64,000 nucleotides of DNA. Origin: Fuerstiella sp. (GTDB lineage: Bacteria; Planctomycetota; Planctomycetia; Planctomycetales; Planctomycetaceae). The stretch covers positions 1 to 64,000 of the forward strand of contig JABABI010000016.1 in the NCBI GenBank assembly GCA_014238335.1. The letters are read 5' to 3'. The translations under genes and the position numbers were made by a program. This document shows positions 62,413-64,000 of this stretch, piece by piece (positions within the stretch are counted from its first letter, which is position 1; each line of letters starts with the position of its first letter). The notes under the pieces were generated by a model, which saw nothing but the letters and a program-made list of their open reading frames with translations, made no database searches and had not been told where the DNA came from.

Positions 62413-64000
62413 GTGAACAGAATTCTCCTGCCGCTTTATATTTTAGTTCTGTTACTGGTTCCGCTGGTCAGCGGCAATACCGTCGTGGCTGACCAGCTCT
62501 CGTCGGAAGTTGTGAAGGAGCTCCAGGACGAACTACAGAAATTGCAGGCTCAGGTTGCCGAGCTTCAGGAGAACTCAGCTCTACAGTCGCGCGATGGCAG
62601 AGCTCGTTTTGCGGACGTGGCCGTGTTTCCCAAGGCTGTCGCCTGGATGCTGCGACACAATGAGTTTCCGAAAAAGGATTACGTGAAACAGGCCCGCAGG
62701 GCACTTAAGCTGGGTGCTCAGCGAGCCAGCGAATTAGCGGCCAACACGGCACCGTGGGAAACACAGACCGGGACAACGATACGCGGTTATTTTTCGACGG
62801 TAGATAGTTCCGCTCAGCCGTTTGCGTTGACGCTGCCGGAGAGCGTCAATCCCAGGTCCGGCACTCGCTGGCCTCTGCACGTGAAACTTCACGGTCGAGC
62901 CAACGATATGAACGAGGTCAACTTCATCTCTCGGCATGAGGGCAGGGCACTCCCGAAGGAACAGACATGGATTCAGCTGGATGTCTACGGACGTGGTAAC
63001 AATGCGTATCGCTGGGCGGGAGAAACCGACGTTTTTGAAGCCATAGCGGATGTGCGCCGCCGCTTTCGGATCGACGACAATCGCGTGACGCTGCACGGAT
63101 TTTCAATGGGAGGTGCCGGAGCGTGGCATCTGGGGCTGCATCATCCGGCCAGGTGGTCATCGGTAGGTCCCGGAGCGGGCTTTATTGATTTCTATAAGTA
63201 CCAGAAGCAGACCGAACTGCGACCGCCGTGGCAGCACGAAACACTCGGGATTTACGATGCTATCGACTACTCACTAAATGCCGCCAACGTTCCGATCTGC
63301 ACTTACGGTGGTGAAAATGACGCTCAGCTGGTGGCCAGCACCGCTGTTGTGGCCGCCGCAAAAGCCCTGGACGTTGACATCAAGCTGTTGATCGGTCCGG
63401 GCATGGGACACAGATTTCATCCGGACAGTTTCCGGCAGTTCATGGCGTTCCATAAAGAAAAATCGCAGGCTGGTCGTCGACGAAATCTGGGGCGACGAGA
63501 AATACGATTCACCACCCGCAGTCTGCGGTACAACGCCTGTGACTGGCTGACAATTCACGAAACGGAACACGTTTACGTGCCGTCAACTGTGGAGGCCCAT
63601 ATCAACGACGACAACAACGTCGAAGTTTCTACTGTCAACGTGGCAATGTTGAGTCTCGCTCGCGATGTTGGAACCCACGCGATTATCGATGGTGATACGC
63701 TGCCCTGTTACGACGCTGCGGAAGGTCTGCTGCCGAACGTGTATTTCGAAAAAACGTCAGACGGCTGGACTGTGCTGGACTACGCAACATCAAAGCTGGT
63801 TCCCGAGAATCACGATCTGAACAAGCGGCATGGCTTGCAGGGGCCGATTGACGACGCCTTCATGGACGCCTTTGTGTGTGTGACCGGGTCGGAAGAGCCT
63901 TCGGATGAAACGCATGCAGACTGGGCCGCGTGGACGCGCAGACGTTTCGAACACGAATTTGACAAATGGATGCGGGCTATGGTCCGCATCGTGAAGGACA
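62413..64000 (+). CDS. Alpha/beta hydrolase (esterase-like), truncated by window end
   Basis: Open from a GTG at 62413 to the right edge; the end is outside the window (529 codons visible). Signal peptide (LPLYILVLLLVPLVSG), then a coiled-coil stretch near 30-60 (VVKELQDELQKLQAQVAELQ), an alpha/beta hydrolase core with the nucleophile in LHGFSMGGAGAWHLGLH, an acidic/loop region LIGPGMGHRFHPDSF that carries the likely His, and a long extra C-terminal domain. LHVKLHGRANDMNEVNF is the oxyanion strand. This resembles prolyl oligopeptidase or PHB depolymerase-type esterases of planctomycetes. Substrate unknown. RBS is weak. Confidence 0.85.
   Translation, partial: MNRILLPLYILVLLLVPLVSGNTVVADQLSSEVVKELQDELQKLQAQVAELQENSALQSRDGRARFADVAVFPKAVAWMLRHNEFPKKDYVKQARRALKLGAQRASELAANTAPWETQTGTTIRGYFSTVDSSAQPFALTLPESVNPRSGTRWPLHVKLHGRANDMNEVNFISRHEGRALPKEQTWIQLDVYGRGNNAYRWAGETDVFEAIADVRRRFRIDDNRVTLHGFSMGGAGAWHLGLHHPARWSSVGPGAGFIDFYKYQKQTELRPPWQHETLGIYDAIDYSLNAANVPICTYGGENDAQLVASTAVVAAAKALDVDIKLLIGPGMGHRFHPDSFRQFMAFHKEKSQAGRRRNLGRREIRFTTRSLRYNACDWLTIHETEHVYVPSTVEAHINDDNNVEVSTVNVAMLSLARDVGTHAIIDGDTLPCYDAAEGLLPNVYFEKTSDGWTVLDYATSKLVPENHDLNKRHGLQGPIDDAFMDAFVCVTGSEEPSDETHADWAAWTRRRFEHEFDKWMRAMVRIVKD

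Overview
The window looks like chromosomal DNA of a planctomycete, probably Planctomycetales. The evidence is three pairs of DUF1559 prepilin-like proteins with small Cys-lipoproteins, a YTV-type secreted protein, DUF1501, DUF1080 and PQQ-type beta-propeller proteins, an FG-GAP/TPR pair, and methanofuran/tetrahydromethanopterin C1 genes. The genus is not determined. Genes run in short operons on both strands with many long intergenic gaps.

Layout. 1-0.2 kb: fragment of an IS3-type transposase. 0.25-3 kb: TPR + FG-GAP gene pair. 3.1-9.7 kb: three DUF1559/lipoprotein pairs with a ComEA-like helix-hairpin-helix gene among them. 10-14.1 kb: ABC exporter and a redoxin/heme/copper-monooxygenase/EF-hand protein. 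14.4-24.4 kb: ftsK, YTV-like secreted protein, tadA, a previously unnamed structured RNA candidate (19812-20047), CPBP protease, holA, a secreted protein and ppa. 24.7-30.6 kb: formyl-methanofuran cluster ftr, fwdD-like, small ORF, fwdB, fwdA, fwdC. 30.7-43.2 kb: usp, DUF547, lptF/G-type permease, trpS, pyrD, ndk, carA, epimerase, TraB-like, glycosyltransferase, sigma factor and rhomboid. 43.2-51.4 kb: tRNA-Gln, STAS protein, beta-propeller, DUF1501, metal-binding lipoproteins, kinase and coiled-coil protein. 51.4-52.5 kb: a decayed IS630 element. 52.5-64 kb: ispH, obg, FabH-like, DUF1080, second beta-propeller, glycosyltransferase, cinA, GNAT, CDGSH and a truncated esterase gene.

The most striking signal is in the C1 cluster. 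fwdB carries an in-frame TGA at codon 116, exactly where the metal-ligating Cys/Sec of the molybdopterin formate dehydrogenase family sits (U-H-G-P motif). A stem-loop of bacterial-SECIS geometry follows it. The same protein keeps all four N-terminal [4Fe-4S] cysteines, and a separate FwdD-like molybdopterin-binding subunit is encoded nearby. Together these suggest a selenocysteine-containing, redox-competent bacterial formylmethanofuran dehydrogenase rather than a purely hydrolytic Fhc complex.

The second notable signal is a run of stem-loops upstream of the CPBP gene. Four of its six non-terminator loops share TGAGA, three of them as CTGAGAA, and the run ends in a good rho-independent terminator. 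It matches no RNA family I recognise. Third, the IS630 copy is inserted inside a stop codon, apparently turning TAA into TAG without changing the host protein.
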